A stretch of 64,000 nt of DNA from AAA044-D11 sp965268555 (GCA_965268555.1 OZ254174.1:372001-436000), one strand, 5' to 3'; numbered from the stretch's first letter, positions 1 to 8,608 are shown. The notes: generated by a model from the sequence alone, not told the origin. Made by a program: numbers and translations.

Positions 1-215
1 TTGATTGGGAACCTTCAATTGAAGCTGGCGCTGAACTACTTGCCGGACCACGCGGTGGCGACTTACGACTTGAATCACCTTGGGCTGGGCGTTACACCGA
101 AGATTTAGTTGACGACCAATTAAGCGATGATGAAATTGCAATGCAATGGGAGTACAACACTGATAATCCAAACGATCCACGCGTAGTTGTGGATGCGAAT
201 TCCGAGGAAAAGTAA
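1..215 (+). CDS. obg: GTPase Obg (CgtA), C-terminal end only
   Basis: The reading frame is open from the window edge (first full codon at base 3) to TAA at 213-215, giving about 70 residues. It contains DWEPSIEAGAELLAGPRG followed by an acidic tail. This matches the extreme C-terminal segment of actinobacterial Obg GTPases, after the GTPase and OCT domains; those domains lie outside the window. Obg is a ribosome-associated GTPase acting in 50S assembly and stress response. The stop overlaps the proB start by one base (TAATG), and obg-proB-proA is a standard actinobacterial order, which supports the call. Only the tail is visible, so the identification rests on this short match plus synteny. 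Confidence 0.75.
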   Translation, partial: DWEPSIEAGAELLAGPRGGDLRLESPWAGRYTEDLVDDQLSDDEIAMQWEYNTDNPNDPRVVVDANSEEK

Positions 216-982
216 TGAGCGCCAATCGAATCGTTATTAAAGTTGGTTCTTCAACGCTTACAGGTAGTGCAGGAACATCGCTAAACAGTTCTGCGGTCGC
301 GCAGTTGGTTGACGTTGTAGCAAGCCTTAAAGCGCAGGGTAAAGAGGTAATTGTCGTAACTTCTGCTGCCATCGCGGCTGGAATGGCTCCACTTGGATTA
401 ACTGAGCGACCAACGGATCTTGCAACCCAACAAGCATCTGCTTCGGTTGGACAAGGGCTATTGATTGCAAAATACAGCGAGGAATTCTCCCGTCATAAAA
501 TAGTTGCTTCTCAAGTACTAGTAACTGGCGATGACTTAGCCCGAGATACTCACAAAGAAAATGCGAAGCGCACGTTGATGCGTCTTCTAGAACTTGGTGT
601 TGTCCCAATTATTAATGAAAATGATTCTGTTGGAACTGAAGAAATCCGCCTTGGTGATAATGATCGACTTGCCGCATTAGTTTTGGAATTAGTTGGAGCT
701 AATTTATTAGTTCTAGTTTCAGATATTGACGCGCTTTATGATGCACCGCCATCGCAGGCCAGTAGCAATCGGATTGCAAAAGTCACTAATTTTGCCGAGA
801 TAAAAGATATTGAAATTGGTGGCTCTGGTTCCTCAGGAGTTGGCAGTGGGGGAATGGTTACTAAGATTCAGGCTGCAGAAATCGCAACTGCGAGTGGCGC
901 AGATATGTTACTTACGGACCTTGCCCATCTATCAGATGCGCTTTCTGGCAAAGATGTAGGAACACTCTTTACAGCTAATTAA
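215..982 (+). CDS. proB: Glutamate 5-kinase, short form without PUA domain
   Basis: ProB phosphorylates L-glutamate to gamma-glutamyl phosphate, the first step of proline synthesis in the cytosol. The 255 residues form one amino-acid-kinase fold: KVGSSTLT at 9-16, PIINENDSV at 131-139, GDNDRLAA at 147-154 and the glycine-rich GSGGMVTKI near 210-218. Many ProB proteins are about 370 residues with a C-terminal PUA domain. Here the protein stops at the end of the kinase domain, with no frameshift visible, so this is a domain loss. The start overlaps the obg stop. The 3' end overlaps the opposing hydrolase gene by 8 bases. ProA, its partner enzyme, is encoded just beyond that hydrolase. Confidence 0.95.
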   Translation: MSANRIVIKVGSSTLTGSAGTSLNSSAVAQLVDVVASLKAQGKEVIVVTSAAIAAGMAPLGLTERPTDLATQQASASVGQGLLIAKYSEEFSRHKIVASQVLVTGDDLARDTHKENAKRTLMRLLELGVVPIINENDSVGTEEIRLGDNDRLAALVLELVGANLLVLVSDIDALYDAPPSQASSNRIAKVTNFAEIKDIEIGGSGSSGVGSGGMVTKIQAAEIATASGADMLLTDLAHLSDALSGKDVGTLFTAN

Positions 983-2135
983 GTTTTGTTGTCACCGCAA
1001 GCAAGACTTTTGCAGTTGCAACAGTTTCATCTAGCCCTGTTGGGTTATCCGAGAGTTTTACAATAATTGACCGGGTCTTGGGATTCACAAAAATGTATTG
1101 ACCATGAAGTCCTTCAGCTTGGCTTATTCCAGGGAATGGATGCCAAACAAATGCACCATAGCCCCAGTTGTGATCAAGTTTTGTAACAGGTGTTGTCATT
1201 CGCTTTAACCAGATCGGATCAATGATTTGCTTAGAACCAGCTTGGCCACCATTTAACATCGCAAGGCCCACTCGCGCATAGTCACGTGCTGCTGCGTTGA
1301 AGCAACAGAATGTTTTCTCAGTCCCACCAACTCGATCAACGTTCCAAGTTGCTGGATACTTTGCCCCAATTGGTTGCCAAACGTTCTTGCTGAAATAGTC
1401 CGCAACTGTTGTGCCAGTTATTGCTTTGATAATCATGCCAAGCATCTGGGTATCTACGCTTCGATATTCAGATTTACTGCCTGGCTCAAATGCCATTTTG
1501 CGATTGTGCTTCATAAACCAGTCGATATCGGTTGTGGCATACATCTGAGCAATTGCAACACCCCAGCCTTGCGGGCCGGTCGGATAATTATCTGAAACGC
1601 CGACACCACTCTGCATATCAAGAAGTGTTTGAACTGTAACGCGATCAAATGAAGTTCCAGTCTTTAGTTCTGGGAAATACTTAATAAAAGTATCGCTCTC
1701 TTTTAACTTACCTTGCGCAATCAATTGGCCAGCAATAATTGAAGTCATAGTTTTTGCTACAGAGTAAGAAGGAAGCTGTGATGACTCGTTAAATCCTGTT
1801 TTGTAATACTCGTAAGTGATTACACCATTTCTTACCAAGATAAATGCGTTGGTATTTGTGCGGTCTAAGAAATCCTGCCACTTGATTTGCTTACCTTTCC
1901 AGGCAACAGTTTCCGGAGTAGCTTCTGTGCTTGTTGGCCATTCAATTGGATTGGCTGAAGGTTGGATCGTGTGCCAAGGCATTAACGTCGGAGTTTTTGA
2001 TGCCGGAGCTAATCCGAGTTTTATAGTGGCTATTGGATTTGGATAATGAACAAATCTCAAAAAGCCGGTGAGGGCAACCGCCAAAGCGATTAGAACGATT
2101 ATGGTATTTCGAAGCACTCGCAATAAACGTCTCAT
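975..2135 (-). CDS. Membrane-anchored serine hydrolase, beta-lactamase/PBP4* family
   Basis: This is a 386-residue protein. An N-terminal hydrophobic segment (about residues 10-27) follows basic residues and should act as an uncleaved anchor or signal, placing the domain outside the cytoplasm. The fold is the class C beta-lactamase/esterase type (PF00144 family): SxxK nucleophile motif SVAK at 125-128, a YRS at 224-226 in place of the usual Y-x-N, and LHGQ near 344-347 where the third HxG/KTG-like motif is expected. Substrate cannot be told from sequence; family members include esterases, D-aminopeptidases and beta-lactamase-like proteins. It lies antisense between proB and proA and overlaps the proB end by 8 bases. 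Its start is 32 bases from the divergent proA start. Confidence 0.85.
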   Translation of the reverse strand: MRRLLRVLRNTIIVLIALAVALTGFLRFVHYPNPIATIKLGLAPASKTPTLMPWHTIQPSANPIEWPTSTEATPETVAWKGKQIKWQDFLDRTNTNAFILVRNGVITYEYYKTGFNESSQLPSYSVAKTMTSIIAGQLIAQGKLKESDTFIKYFPELKTGTSFDRVTVQTLLDMQSGVGVSDNYPTGPQGWGVAIAQMYATTDIDWFMKHNRKMAFEPGSKSEYRSVDTQMLGMIIKAITGTTVADYFSKNVWQPIGAKYPATWNVDRVGGTEKTFCCFNAAARDYARVGLAMLNGGQAGSKQIIDPIWLKRMTTPVTKLDHNWGYGAFVWHPFPGISQAEGLHGQYIFVNPKTRSIIVKLSDNPTGLDETVATAKVLLAVTTKLN

Positions 2136-2147
2136 GAGAGAAGGGTA
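2136..2147 (-). promoter_or_regulatory. Leaderless promoter of the serine hydrolase gene
   Basis: On the reverse strand TACCCT (2147-2142) is followed by exactly six bases and then the ATG (2135-2133). No Shine-Dalgarno sequence is present. The arrangement TANNNT-N6-ATG is the actinobacterial leaderless layout, in which transcription starts on the A of the start codon. The matching -35 region would fall over the start of the divergent proA. Confidence 0.5.
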
Positions 2148-2155
2148 AGAGGCTC

Positions 2156-2167
2156 TAGGCTAGGAAC
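2156..2167 (+). promoter_or_regulatory. Leaderless promoter of proA
   Basis: TAGGCT at 2156-2161 is followed by six bases and the proA ATG at 2168. The same spacing recurs at many genes in the window. The corresponding -35 position (about 2133-2138) overlaps the start codon of the divergent hydrolase. A weak AGGA at 2162-2165 is too close to the ATG to be a good ribosome binding site. Confidence 0.55.
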
Positions 2168-3436
2168 ATGGAAGCCACCGCGATGATTGCCGATTTAGCT
2201 GACAAAGCCCGCCTGGCTGCCCGCACACTTATCGCCGCAAGTGATGGCGATCGAGTTGAAGCGCTTAATCGAATTGCAGATGAACTAAGCGCAAGCGAAG
2301 TAGAAATCTTGGCAGCAAATGCAATTGATATGGCTAATGCGCTCCGAGATGGCATGGCGGAATCTATGCAGGATCGACTTCTTCTCACAGCTTCAAGAAT
2401 TCATGGAATGGCAGATGGCGCAAGATCGGTTTCTAAATTACCAAGCCCACTTGGAAAAACCTTGCGGGAAAGTACTTTGGAAAATGGTTTACATTTAAAG
2501 CAAATCACAGTTCCATTTGGCGTTGTTGGGATGGTTTATGAAGCGCGGCCAAATGTGACGGTCGATGCCGCAGTAATTTTATTAATGTCCGGAAATGCTG
2601 CCTTATTGCGGGGGTCTTCAAGCGCTGCGAACAGCAATCAAGTTCTCGTAACAGTAATGTGTCGCGCACTTGCTAAAACAAATATCTCACCAGAAGTTCT
2701 GCAGTTAGTTCCATCTGAAGATCGATCATCTGTATCTGCTCTTCTGCATGCTCGAGGAAAAGTAGATCTCGTTATTCCGCGAGGAAGTGCGGCGCTAATT
2801 CGCACAGTGGTTGATGATTCAACCGTGCCAACTATTGAAACTGGCGCTGGTGTCTGTCATGTCTATGTTGACGCCGATGCTGATTTAGCGAAGGCGCTAC
2901 CAATTGTTATGAATTCCAAAACGCATCGACCAAGTGTCTGCAATGCTGCAGAAACTCTTCTGGTTCACGAAAGTGTTGCTGAAGAATTTCTGCCAAAAGC
3001 ACTAGCCGCATTGCGCGAAGCAAGAGTTAAGTTAAATGTTGATGCTGCAGTGGCAAAAATTGCTCAAAGAAATAATCTTGATGTAAGCATTGCCAATGAG
3101 GCTAACTGGTCTACTGAATACAATGCGCTAGAAATGAATGTTGCGGTTGTTCCAAGCCTGCTTGCGGCATCGGACCATATTGCTAAATATGGAACGAAAC
3201 ATACTGAAGCCATAGTTACCGAATCTGAAGTGAACGCAGCAAAATTTATTGCGCTAAGCGATTGCGCGGCAGTTATGGTGAATGCCTCTACAAGATTTAC
3301 AGATGGCGAGCAGATGGGATTTGGCGCAGAGATTGGGATCTCAAATCAAAAACTCCATGCCCGCGGTCCAATGGGGTTAGAGCAAATGACCACCACAACT
3401 TGGATAGTTACAGGCTCTGGCCAAATCCGCGCATAA
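2168..3436 (+). CDS. proA: Gamma-glutamyl phosphate reductase
   Basis: ProA reduces gamma-glutamyl phosphate with NADPH to glutamate-5-semialdehyde, the second step of proline synthesis. The 422 residues match the usual family length. Visible signatures are the GMVYEARPNVTVDAA segment at 121-135, ETGAGVCHVYVD at 224-235 and the catalytic cysteine Cys258 in RPSVCNAAETLL. The start at 2168 is chosen because of the TANNNT box six bases upstream; an in-frame ATG at 2183 is the alternative. proA is separated from proB by a reverse-strand hydrolase, so the two proline genes are probably not one transcript here. Confidence 0.95.
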   Translation: MEATAMIADLADKARLAARTLIAASDGDRVEALNRIADELSASEVEILAANAIDMANALRDGMAESMQDRLLLTASRIHGMADGARSVSKLPSPLGKTLRESTLENGLHLKQITVPFGVVGMVYEARPNVTVDAAVILLMSGNAALLRGSSSAANSNQVLVTVMCRALAKTNISPEVLQLVPSEDRSSVSALLHARGKVDLVIPRGSAALIRTVVDDSTVPTIETGAGVCHVYVDADADLAKALPIVMNSKTHRPSVCNAAETLLVHESVAEEFLPKALAALREARVKLNVDAAVAKIAQRNNLDVSIANEANWSTEYNALEMNVAVVPSLLAASDHIAKYGTKHTEAIVTESEVNAAKFIALSDCAAVMVNASTRFTDGEQMGFGAEIGISNQKLHARGPMGLEQMTTTTWIVTGSGQIRA

Positions 3437-3467
3437 ATTCAATTTATTAGTAAGCACTGGCTCGCGA

Positions 3468-3479
3468 TAAGGTTCGACC
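3468..3479 (+). promoter_or_regulatory. Leaderless promoter of gatCAB
   Basis: TAAGGT at 3468-3473 lies exactly six bases before the gatC ATG, with no Shine-Dalgarno sequence in between. It sits in the 43-base gap after proA and probably drives the gatC-gatA-gatB operon. Confidence 0.55.
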
Positions 3480-3776
3480 ATGGCCGCAATTTCTCGTGAT
3501 GATGTCGCACACCTAGCAAAGCTGGCCCGTATTGAGATGACGCCGGCCGAACTAGATCACATGGCTACCGAATTAGAACAAATCCTTGGTGCGGTAAAGC
3601 GAGTTCAAGAAGTTGCAACTTCAGATATTGCACCAACTTCACATCCACTCTCGATGTCCAATGTTTTCCGCAATGATGTTGTAAAACCAAGTCTTACAAA
3701 TGAGGAAGCGCTCTCTGGTGCTCCTGCTAAGGCAGAGGATCGATTCAAGGTTCCACAAATTCTTGGTGAAGAATGA
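3480..3776 (+). CDS. gatC: Asp-tRNA(Asn)/Glu-tRNA(Gln) amidotransferase subunit C
   Basis: GatC is the small subunit of the GatCAB complex, wrapping between GatA and GatB and stabilising them. The 98-residue length and the opening ISRDDVAHLAKLARIEMT are typical, as is the C-terminal DRFKVPQILGEE. Its TGA stop overlaps the gatA ATG (ATGA), so the two are translationally coupled. GatCAB makes Gln-tRNA(Gln), and in some species Asn-tRNA(Asn), from mischarged precursors in the cytosol. Confidence 0.95.
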   Translation: MAAISRDDVAHLAKLARIEMTPAELDHMATELEQILGAVKRVQEVATSDIAPTSHPLSMSNVFRNDVVKPSLTNEEALSGAPAKAEDRFKVPQILGEE

Positions 3777-5272
3777 CAAATATTCACTCAACTGCTGCCG
3801 AAATGGCCAACGCTCTTGCAACCAAAGAGATTTCTTCAGTCGAACTTACTAAACAACATCTAGCTCGAATCGCTTCTGTCGATAAGAAAATTAACGCTTT
3901 TCTGCATATCGATAGTGAAGGTGCTTTAGCCCAAGCGGATGCAGTTGATAAGAAGCGAGCAAGCGGTGAGAAACTTTCGCCACTAGCCGGCGTACCAATT
4001 GCCGTTAAAGATATCTTGGCCCAAAAAGGAATTCCAACAACTGCCGGGTCAAAGATTCTTGAAGGCTGGCGCCCACCTTACGACTCAACGGTTGTTGCAA
4101 AGTTAAAGGAAGCCGGCGTTGTAATTCTTGGTAAAACAAATATGGATGAATTCGCAATGGGTTCCTCTACTGAGAATTCTGCATATGGCACAACCCAAAA
4201 TCCTTGGGACTTAACCAGAACTCCTGGTGGTTCAAGTGGTGGATCCGCTGCTGCAGTCGCCGCCTTCGAAGCACCACTTGCAATTGGAACTGACACTGGC
4301 GGATCGATTCGTCAGCCAGCAGCTCTAACTGGAATTGTTGGAGTTAAACCAACTTATGGTGGCGTTTCTCGTTACGGCGTAATTGCATATTCATCAAGCC
4401 TTGATCAAGTCGGACCATTTGCCAGAACTGTTTTGGATACCGCGCTTTTGCACGAAGCAATTGCTGGACACGATGAACGCGATTCAACAAGTATCAATGC
4501 ACCGGTTCCACAAGTAGTTGCAGCTGCAAAACGCCTTGATGTTAAAGGAATGAAGATTGGTGTTATTAAAGAGTTAAGTGGCTCTGGCTTTCAAGCAGGC
4601 GTCAGTGCACGAATTGCTGAATCTTTAGAACTTCTTGTTGCAGCCGGCGCAGAAATTGTTGAAGTTTCATGTCCTAACTTTGAATACGCACTTGCTGCTT
4701 ATTATTTAATTGCACCATCTGAAGCGTCATCAAACTTGGCTCGCTTCGATTCAATGCGATACGGCTTACGTGTTGGCGATGACGGCAGTAAAGGTGCGGA
4801 AGAGGTTATGAGCGCTACTCGCGAAGCGGGTTTTGGCAAGGAAGTTAAACGCCGAATCATCCTTGGAACTTATGCTCTTTCATCTGGTTACTACGATGCA
4901 TATTATGGATCAGCGCAGAAAGTTCGCACACTTGTAAAGCAAGATTTTGATAGCGCTTTCGCAAAAGCCGACGTATTAGTTTCGCCTGTTACTCCAACCA
5001 CGGCATTTAAAATTGGCGAGAAGAGCAATGATCCAGTTGCGATGTACTTGAGTGATATCGCGACAATCCCAGTAAACATGGCTGGTATTGGCGGCATGAG
5101 TCTTCCGGTTGGTCTTGCTGATGAAGATGGACTTCCTGTCGGACTTCAAATCATGGCACCAGTTATGCAAGATGATCGCTTCTATCGCGTTGGTGGAACT
5201 TTGGAAGCAGCGCTTCTATCTAAATGGGGAAAGCCAATCCTTTCGAACGCACCAGATTTAGCGGTGAAATAA
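3773..5272 (+). CDS. gatA: Asp-tRNA(Asn)/Glu-tRNA(Gln) amidotransferase subunit A
   Basis: GatA is the glutaminase subunit; it frees ammonia from glutamine, which passes to GatB. The 499-residue amidase-signature protein carries the full Ser-cisSer-Lys triad: Lys79 in AVKDIL, Ser154 in TPGGSSGGS and Ser178 in DTGGSIRQPA. The start overlaps the gatC stop (ATGA) with GGTGAAG just upstream as ribosome binding site. The stop overlaps the gatB start (TAATG). These overlaps fix equal synthesis of the three subunits. Confidence 0.97.
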   Translation: MTNIHSTAAEMANALATKEISSVELTKQHLARIASVDKKINAFLHIDSEGALAQADAVDKKRASGEKLSPLAGVPIAVKDILAQKGIPTTAGSKILEGWRPPYDSTVVAKLKEAGVVILGKTNMDEFAMGSSTENSAYGTTQNPWDLTRTPGGSSGGSAAAVAAFEAPLAIGTDTGGSIRQPAALTGIVGVKPTYGGVSRYGVIAYSSSLDQVGPFARTVLDTALLHEAIAGHDERDSTSINAPVPQVVAAAKRLDVKGMKIGVIKELSGSGFQAGVSARIAESLELLVAAGAEIVEVSCPNFEYALAAYYLIAPSEASSNLARFDSMRYGLRVGDDGSKGAEEVMSATREAGFGKEVKRRIILGTYALSSGYYDAYYGSAQKVRTLVKQDFDSAFAKADVLVSPVTPTTAFKIGEKSNDPVAMYLSDIATIPVNMAGIGGMSLPVGLADEDGLPVGLQIMAPVMQDDRFYRVGGTLEAALLSKWGKPILSNAPDLAVK

Positions 5273-6771
5273 TGACACTTGATTACGCAGCAGCGACTAC
5301 AAAGTATGAGCCAACACTTGGCTTAGAAGTGCACGTCGAGTTAAATACAAATTCCAAGATGTTCTGTTCATGTGCAACTGAATTCGGAGCCGAACCAAAT
5401 ACTCAAACTTGCCCAGTCTGTTTAGGTTTGCCTGGCGCACTTCCAGTTGTTAATGGCAAAGCAATTGAGAGCACTATTTTGATTGGCCTTGCTCTTAACT
5501 GTTCAATCGCGCCATATAGCCGCTTTGCACGTAAGAATTATTTCTATCCAGATATGCCAAAGAATTTTCAGACATCACAATATGACGAACCGATCTGCGT
5601 TGATGGATATTTAGATGTTGAAATTGAAACTGATGAAGGCCCAAAAACTTTCCGTGTAGATATCGAACGCGTGCACATGGAAGAAGACACCGGTAAGTCA
5701 CTTCACGTTGGTGGTTCAACTGGTCGAATTCATGGAGCTGAATTTTCATTGCTCGATTACAACCGAGCTGGAATCCCATTAGTTGAAATCGTTACCAGAA
5801 TTATTCCGGGCACCGGGAAATATGCGCCACAAGTTGCGCGGGCATATGTAACTCAACTTCGCGACATCCTTCGCTCACTTGGCGTTAGCGATGTAAAGAT
5901 GGAACAAGGATCGCTTCGTTGTGATGCCAACGTTTCACTTGCACCAATTGGCAGCGGTTTACTTGGAACTCGAAGCGAAACTAAGAACGTGAACTCACTG
6001 CGCTCAGTCGAAAGCGCTCTCACCGGAGAAATTGAACGCCAAGCTAATCGCCTTGAAGCAGGGGAGCGAATCATTCAAGAGACTCGACACTTCTTGGAGG
6101 AGAGTGGCCTTACTCGTCCTGGTCGCTCTAAAGAGCAGGCTGAGGATTATCGTTATTTCCCAGAACCAGATTTAGTTCCAGTAACCCCTGATGCAAAATG
6201 GATTGAGGAACTTCGCGCCAAGTTGCCAGAAAATCCTGCTGATCGACGCAAGCGTCTGCAGAAAGAGTGGAACGTTCCGGACTCGGAGATGAATTCACTT
6301 ATTAACGCTGAACTTGTTGATGTTGTTGAAGAGACAATCAAACTTGGTGCAGAACCAACACGTGCCCGTACTTGGTGGCTTGGTGAAATTTCACGTCTTG
6401 CAAATGAGAAAGAAGTTGCTCCGACCTCACTAATCACTACAACTTTTGTAGCGGAGATTATTGCGCTAATTTCAAGTGGCGATCTGACAGATAAATTAGC
6501 TCGTCAAGTTGTTGAAGGCGTGGTAAATGGTGAGGGTTCGCCGAGAGAAGTTATTGAGAAACGTGGACTTAAAGTTGTATCTGATGATTCAGCTCTTATG
6601 GTCGCAATCGAAGCTGCTATCGCGGCACAACCTGATACTGCTGAACGTATTCGTGGTGGAAACATTCCGGCAGCAGGAGCACTAATCGGAGCAGTTATGA
6701 AAGCCACAGGTGGTCAAGCCGATGCTTCTAAGGTTCGTGAATTATTATTGAAGCACCTAGGTCAGGGATAG
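5272..6771 (+). CDS. gatB: Asp-tRNA(Asn)/Glu-tRNA(Gln) amidotransferase subunit B
   Basis: GatB binds the mischarged tRNA, activates the side chain with ATP and transfers ammonia to it. The 499 residues begin MTLDYAAATTKYEPTLGLEV. A zinc-binding set of cysteines (Cys32, Cys34, Cys47, Cys50) lies in the first 50 residues, then the GatB kinase-like core and the C-terminal YqeY-like helical tail ending VRELLLKHLGQG. The start is ATG 5272, overlapping the gatA stop by one base. An in-frame ATG at 5224 lies inside gatA and would add 16 residues that are only gatA read in another frame, so it was not used. Confidence 0.96.
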   Translation: MTLDYAAATTKYEPTLGLEVHVELNTNSKMFCSCATEFGAEPNTQTCPVCLGLPGALPVVNGKAIESTILIGLALNCSIAPYSRFARKNYFYPDMPKNFQTSQYDEPICVDGYLDVEIETDEGPKTFRVDIERVHMEEDTGKSLHVGGSTGRIHGAEFSLLDYNRAGIPLVEIVTRIIPGTGKYAPQVARAYVTQLRDILRSLGVSDVKMEQGSLRCDANVSLAPIGSGLLGTRSETKNVNSLRSVESALTGEIERQANRLEAGERIIQETRHFLEESGLTRPGRSKEQAEDYRYFPEPDLVPVTPDAKWIEELRAKLPENPADRRKRLQKEWNVPDSEMNSLINAELVDVVEETIKLGAEPTRARTWWLGEISRLANEKEVAPTSLITTTFVAEIIALISSGDLTDKLARQVVEGVVNGEGSPREVIEKRGLKVVSDDSALMVAIEAAIAAQPDTAERIRGGNIPAAGALIGAVMKATGGQADASKVRELLLKHLGQG

Positions 6772-6779
6772 GAATCTCG

Positions 6780-8456
6780 ATGAGTAAGAACATGAAGCCA
6801 CGTTCTGGATTAGTTACCGATGGAATAGAGCGTGCACCAGCCCGCGGAATGTTGCGCGCAGTTGGTATGAAAGATGAAGATTTTGCTAAACCGCAGATTG
6901 GAATTGCCTCTTCTTGGAATGAAATTACGCCATGCAATCTCTCCCTTGATCGCTTAGCAAAGGCATCCAAGAAAGGAGTTATTGAAGCTGGTGGTTTTCC
7001 AATGCAGTTTGGAACTATTTCAGTTTCAGATGGCATTTCAATGGGCCACGAAGGTATGCACTTCTCACTTGTATCGCGCGAAGTTATCGCCGATTCAGTT
7101 GAAACAGTTATGCAGGCCGAACGTTTAGATGGAATGGTTACATTCGCAGGTTGCGATAAATCACTTCCTGGAATGATGATGGCGGCTGCACGTATTGATG
7201 TCGCATCAGTATTTGTTTATGCCGGCACAACTCTCGCTGGTTCTGTAGATGGTAAAGATGTAACAATCATTGATGCTTTTGAAGCAGTAGGCGCATGTGC
7301 ACGTGGGCTTATTACAGAAGAACAAGTAGATAAAATTGAACGTGCAATCTGCCCAGGTGAAGGTGCTTGTGGCGGAATGTTTACAGCGAACACCATGGCA
7401 GCCATTGGCGAAGCGCTTGGCTTATCACTTCCAGGCTCGGCATCTCCTGCTGCTGTAGATCGTCGTCGTGATGATTATGCAATTAAATCTGGCGCTGCAG
7501 TTGTTGAATTAATTCGCAGGGGAATAACAACTCGTCAAATCTTGACCAAGAAGGCCTTTGAAAATGCAATCACAATTCTTATGGCACTTGGTGGTTCAAC
7601 AAATGCAGTTCTACACCTACTCGCAATTGCAAATGAAGCAGAAGTTGATTTAACAATGGAAGATTTCCACCGAATTGGTTCCAAGGTTCCGCTCCTTGGC
7701 GACCTAAAGCCATTTGGAAAATATGTAATGACTGACATTGATCGCGTTGGTGGAATCCCGGTTGTGCTTCGCGCTCTTCTCGATGCCGGGTTGCTGCATG
7801 GCGATTGTTTAACGGTTACCGGAAAGACTATGGCTGAGAATCTTGCGGAGATAACTCCACTTGATCCAGATGGTGAAGTTCTGCATGCAATTAAATCTCC
7901 AGTTTCAACTGCAGTTGGAATAACAATTCTTGGCGGCTCACTTGCCCCTGAAGGCGCGGTTTGTAAAACTGCAGGAATTGGCGTTGAAAAATTTGAAGGA
8001 CCAGCGCGAGTTTTCGAACGCGAACAACTTGCTATGGATGCTTTGCAAGATGGAACTATCAAAGCCGGAGATGTTGTAGTGATTCGCTACGAAGGTCCAA
8101 AGGGTGGACCGGGAATGCGTGAAATGTTGATGATTACTGGCGCAATTAAAGGTGCTGGACTCGGAAAGTCCACACTGCTTTTAACTGACGGCCGATTTAG
8201 TGGTGGCAGTACTGGACTTTGTGTTGGCCACGTATCACCAGAAGCAGTAGATGGTGGACCCATCGCCTTCATTAAAGATGGCGATCTAATTCGCATTGAC
8301 ACTATTGCTCGGACCTTAGATTTATTGGTGGATGAGGCTGAATTAAACGAACGCCGTAAGAACTTCAAACCAATCCCACATAAATATAAGCGCGGTGTCC
8401 TCGCTAAATATTCAAAGGTCGTCGGCTCGGCGTCAAAGGGCGCGGTCTGCGGATAA
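6780..8456 (+). CDS. ilvD: Dihydroxy-acid dehydratase
   Basis: IlvD dehydrates 2,3-dihydroxyisovalerate and 2,3-dihydroxy-3-methylvalerate to the keto acids that become valine/leucine and isoleucine. The 558 residues are of usual length. Three cysteines expected to hold the Fe-S cluster are visible: Cys52 (TPCN), Cys125 (GCDKSLPG) and Cys197 (GACGGMFTANTM). This three-cysteine pattern fits the [2Fe-2S] type of the family. A purine-rich GGGATAGGAA precedes the ATG. It follows gatB by only 8 bases and may be read through from it. Downstream is the attenuator that separates it from ilvB. Confidence 0.96.
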   Translation: MSKNMKPRSGLVTDGIERAPARGMLRAVGMKDEDFAKPQIGIASSWNEITPCNLSLDRLAKASKKGVIEAGGFPMQFGTISVSDGISMGHEGMHFSLVSREVIADSVETVMQAERLDGMVTFAGCDKSLPGMMMAAARIDVASVFVYAGTTLAGSVDGKDVTIIDAFEAVGACARGLITEEQVDKIERAICPGEGACGGMFTANTMAAIGEALGLSLPGSASPAAVDRRRDDYAIKSGAAVVELIRRGITTRQILTKKAFENAITILMALGGSTNAVLHLLAIANEAEVDLTMEDFHRIGSKVPLLGDLKPFGKYVMTDIDRVGGIPVVLRALLDAGLLHGDCLTVTGKTMAENLAEITPLDPDGEVLHAIKSPVSTAVGITILGGSLAPEGAVCKTAGIGVEKFEGPARVFEREQLAMDALQDGTIKAGDVVVIRYEGPKGGPGMREMLMITGAIKGAGLGKSTLLLTDGRFSGGSTGLCVGHVSPEAVDGGPIAFIKDGDLIRIDTIARTLDLLVDEAELNERRKNFKPIPHKYKRGVLAKYSKVVGSASKGAVCG

Positions 8457-8513
8457 TTTCCAAAGTAGCCGGCTTTAGTTAAATACTAAATAGTGAGATA
8501 CCCAACTCAGGGG

Positions 8514-8548
8514 TTGACCAAATGAGCGCTACAGGGGAGAATTCCCTC
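8514..8548 (+). promoter_or_regulatory. Candidate promoter of the ilv leader and ilvBNC
   Basis: TTGACC at 8514-8519 resembles a -35 element. GAGAAT at 8537-8542, 17 bases on, could be the -10. Six bases later comes the ATG of the leader peptide at 8549, the same leaderless spacing seen at other genes here. The -10 departs from TANNNT in its first base. A GGGGAG at 8534-8539 could instead be a ribosome binding site if transcription starts further upstream. Confidence 0.4.
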
Positions 8549-8587
8549 ATGACTTCAGTCGTGGTAATTGGTGAGCGCACGCTCTAG
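8549..8587 (+). CDS. ilv operon leader peptide (MTSVVVIGERTL)
   Basis: This 12-codon ORF has three consecutive valine codons (GTC GTG GTA), then isoleucine, and a leucine codon just before TAG. Those are the end products of the downstream genes. It lies just upstream of a pause hairpin and a terminator in front of ilvB. This is the layout of translation-coupled attenuation: when charged Val/Ile/Leu tRNAs are scarce the ribosome stalls on these codons and the terminator fails to form. Leader peptides of this sort are known before ilvB in other Actinobacteria. Confidence 0.8.
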   Translation: MTSVVVIGERTL

Positions 8588-8608
8588 TGAATAACTAGTT
8601 CGTGTGCT
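8574..8608 (+). promoter_or_regulatory. ilv attenuator pause (1:2) hairpin
   Basis: An 8-bp outer stem (AGCGCACG 8574-8581 with CGTGTGCT 8601-8608, one G-U) encloses a 2x2 internal loop and a perfect 5-bp inner stem CTAGT/ACTAG around the loop GAATA. The leader stop codon TAG (8585-8587) lies in the inner stem. A ribosome stalled at the Val-Ile codons or at the stop would therefore change this fold. I could not settle by eye which alternative pairing acts as antiterminator. Confidence 0.65.

Noticed and set aside
5224..5271. Upstream ATG extending gatB
   Set aside because: The extra 16 residues are the end of gatA read in another frame. The conserved start with TAATG overlap is at 5272.
7535..8062. 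Reverse-strand ORF of 175 codons over ilvD
   Set aside because: Shadow of a strongly conserved gene; Ser/Arg-rich translation without domain likeness.
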